NCBI GenBank assembly: GCA_030692905.1
Contig: JAUYBT010000244.1
Location: 1-14,810, forward strand
Reading direction: 5' to 3'
Source: Bacteroidales bacterium
GTDB lineage: Bacteria > Bacteroidota > Bacteroidia > Bacteroidales > VadinHA17
DNA: 14,810 nucleotides
Part shown: positions 14,615 to 14,810 of the stretch, one piece after another
Position numbering within the stretch: position 1 is the first letter of the stretch
Layout of the letters: every line of letters begins with the position of its first letter
Made by a program: the position numbers and the translations under genes
The notes under the pieces: generated by a model
Databases searched by the model: none
What the model saw: only the letters and a program-made list of their open reading frames with translations
Told to the model about the DNA's origin: nothing

Positions 14615-14810
14615 TTACCTTTTTTGTATCAAAACCGACCAGTAGTTATCTATCCTGTCCTGTTTTATTATGTTGTGTCCTTCACTTTTAACTGAGCCTG
14701 GTACATTCTCTATGGGTTCACCGTCATCAAGCAGTATTTCCAACAGATCGCCTGACCTTAACGCAGCCAGTTCAATTTTTGTTTTAACATAATTCAACGG
14801 ACATTTTATT
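14615..14810 (-). CDS. TusA/SirA-family sulfur-carrier protein, 5' end outside the window
   Basis: The visible 65 residues read IKCPLNYVKTKIELAAL, then SGDLLEILLDDGEPIENVP and a C-terminal YWSVLIQKR. The KCPL motif holds the active cysteine that carries persulfide sulfur in TusA. The LDDGEP-NVP segment is typical of the branch found next to sulfate-reduction genes. The start codon lies beyond the window edge. The TTG at 14797 inside the motif is not the start, since it would remove the catalytic Cys-Pro. Stop TAA at 14617-14615, six bases before the DUF2061 ATG. A role in delivering sulfur in the sulfite/thiosulfate pathway is inferred from family and context. Confidence 0.9.
   Translation of the reverse strand, partial: IKCPLNYVKTKIELAALRSGDLLEILLDDGEPIENVPGSVKSEGHNIIKQDRIDNYWSVLIQKR

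Noticed and set aside
1..14810. Plus-strand open frames, CRISPR arrays, insertion sequences, tRNA or rRNA genes
   Set aside because: All plus-strand frames lie opposite well-supported minus-strand genes and resemble no family. No repeated spacer arrays, transposase genes or cloverleaf/rRNA sequences were seen by eye.

Overview
All genes in this window lie on the minus strand, so transcription runs from high to low coordinates. Protein sequence character, a Bacteroidota-type -7 promoter element (TAAGTTTG), mostly poor Shine-Dalgarno sites and the glutamate (C5) route to 5-aminolevulinate all suggest a member of the Bacteroidota, perhaps a Marinilabiliales/Prolixibacter-like organism. That placement is inferred from memory of homologues, not from a search.

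In order of transcription there are three blocks. (1) 14810-12710 is a sirohaem and sulfur block: the 3' part of a TusA-family gene, a DUF2061 membrane protein, a short precorrin-2 dehydrogenase (CysG-N/Met8 domain), and an unusual fusion of a lone hydroxymethylbilane synthase domain 1 to uroporphyrinogen-III methyltransferase, ending in what looks like the stub of a HemD domain. (2) 12615-10673 is a two-component system: an OmpR-family regulator, then a two-TM histidine kinase that starts at GTG inside the regulator's stop (GTGA), followed by a small intrinsic-terminator-like hairpin. (3) 10575-3 is a nearly uninterrupted haem operon: hemA, hemC, hemD, hemB, hemL, hemE, hemN, hemG (HemY-type), a small four-helix cytochrome-b-like membrane protein, hemH. 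It covers every step from glutamyl-tRNA to protohaem by the classical protoporphyrin route.

Blocks 1 and 3 share uroporphyrinogen III as branch point. HemA-L-B-C-D make it, HemE-N-G-H convert it to haem, and the SUMT plus dehydrogenase divert it towards sirohydrochlorin and sirohaem for sulfite/nitrite reductases. The two-component genes sit exactly between the two branches.

The main points for a second look are: (a) hemN has an in-frame TAA at codon 8 of an otherwise intact 457-codon gene whose ATG overlaps the hemE stop, with no usual start codon left upstream of the radical-SAM cysteines except this one; (b) the HMBS domain 1-SUMT-HemD-stub fusion retains only the two segments that form HMBS domain 1; (c) an uncharacterised four-TM protein with spaced histidines lies between the last two haem enzymes; (d) the ferrochelatase carries an internal four-cysteine motif of the kind that binds [2Fe-2S]. 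No RNA genes, insertion sequences, CRISPR arrays or gene-free stretches above 100 bases were seen.
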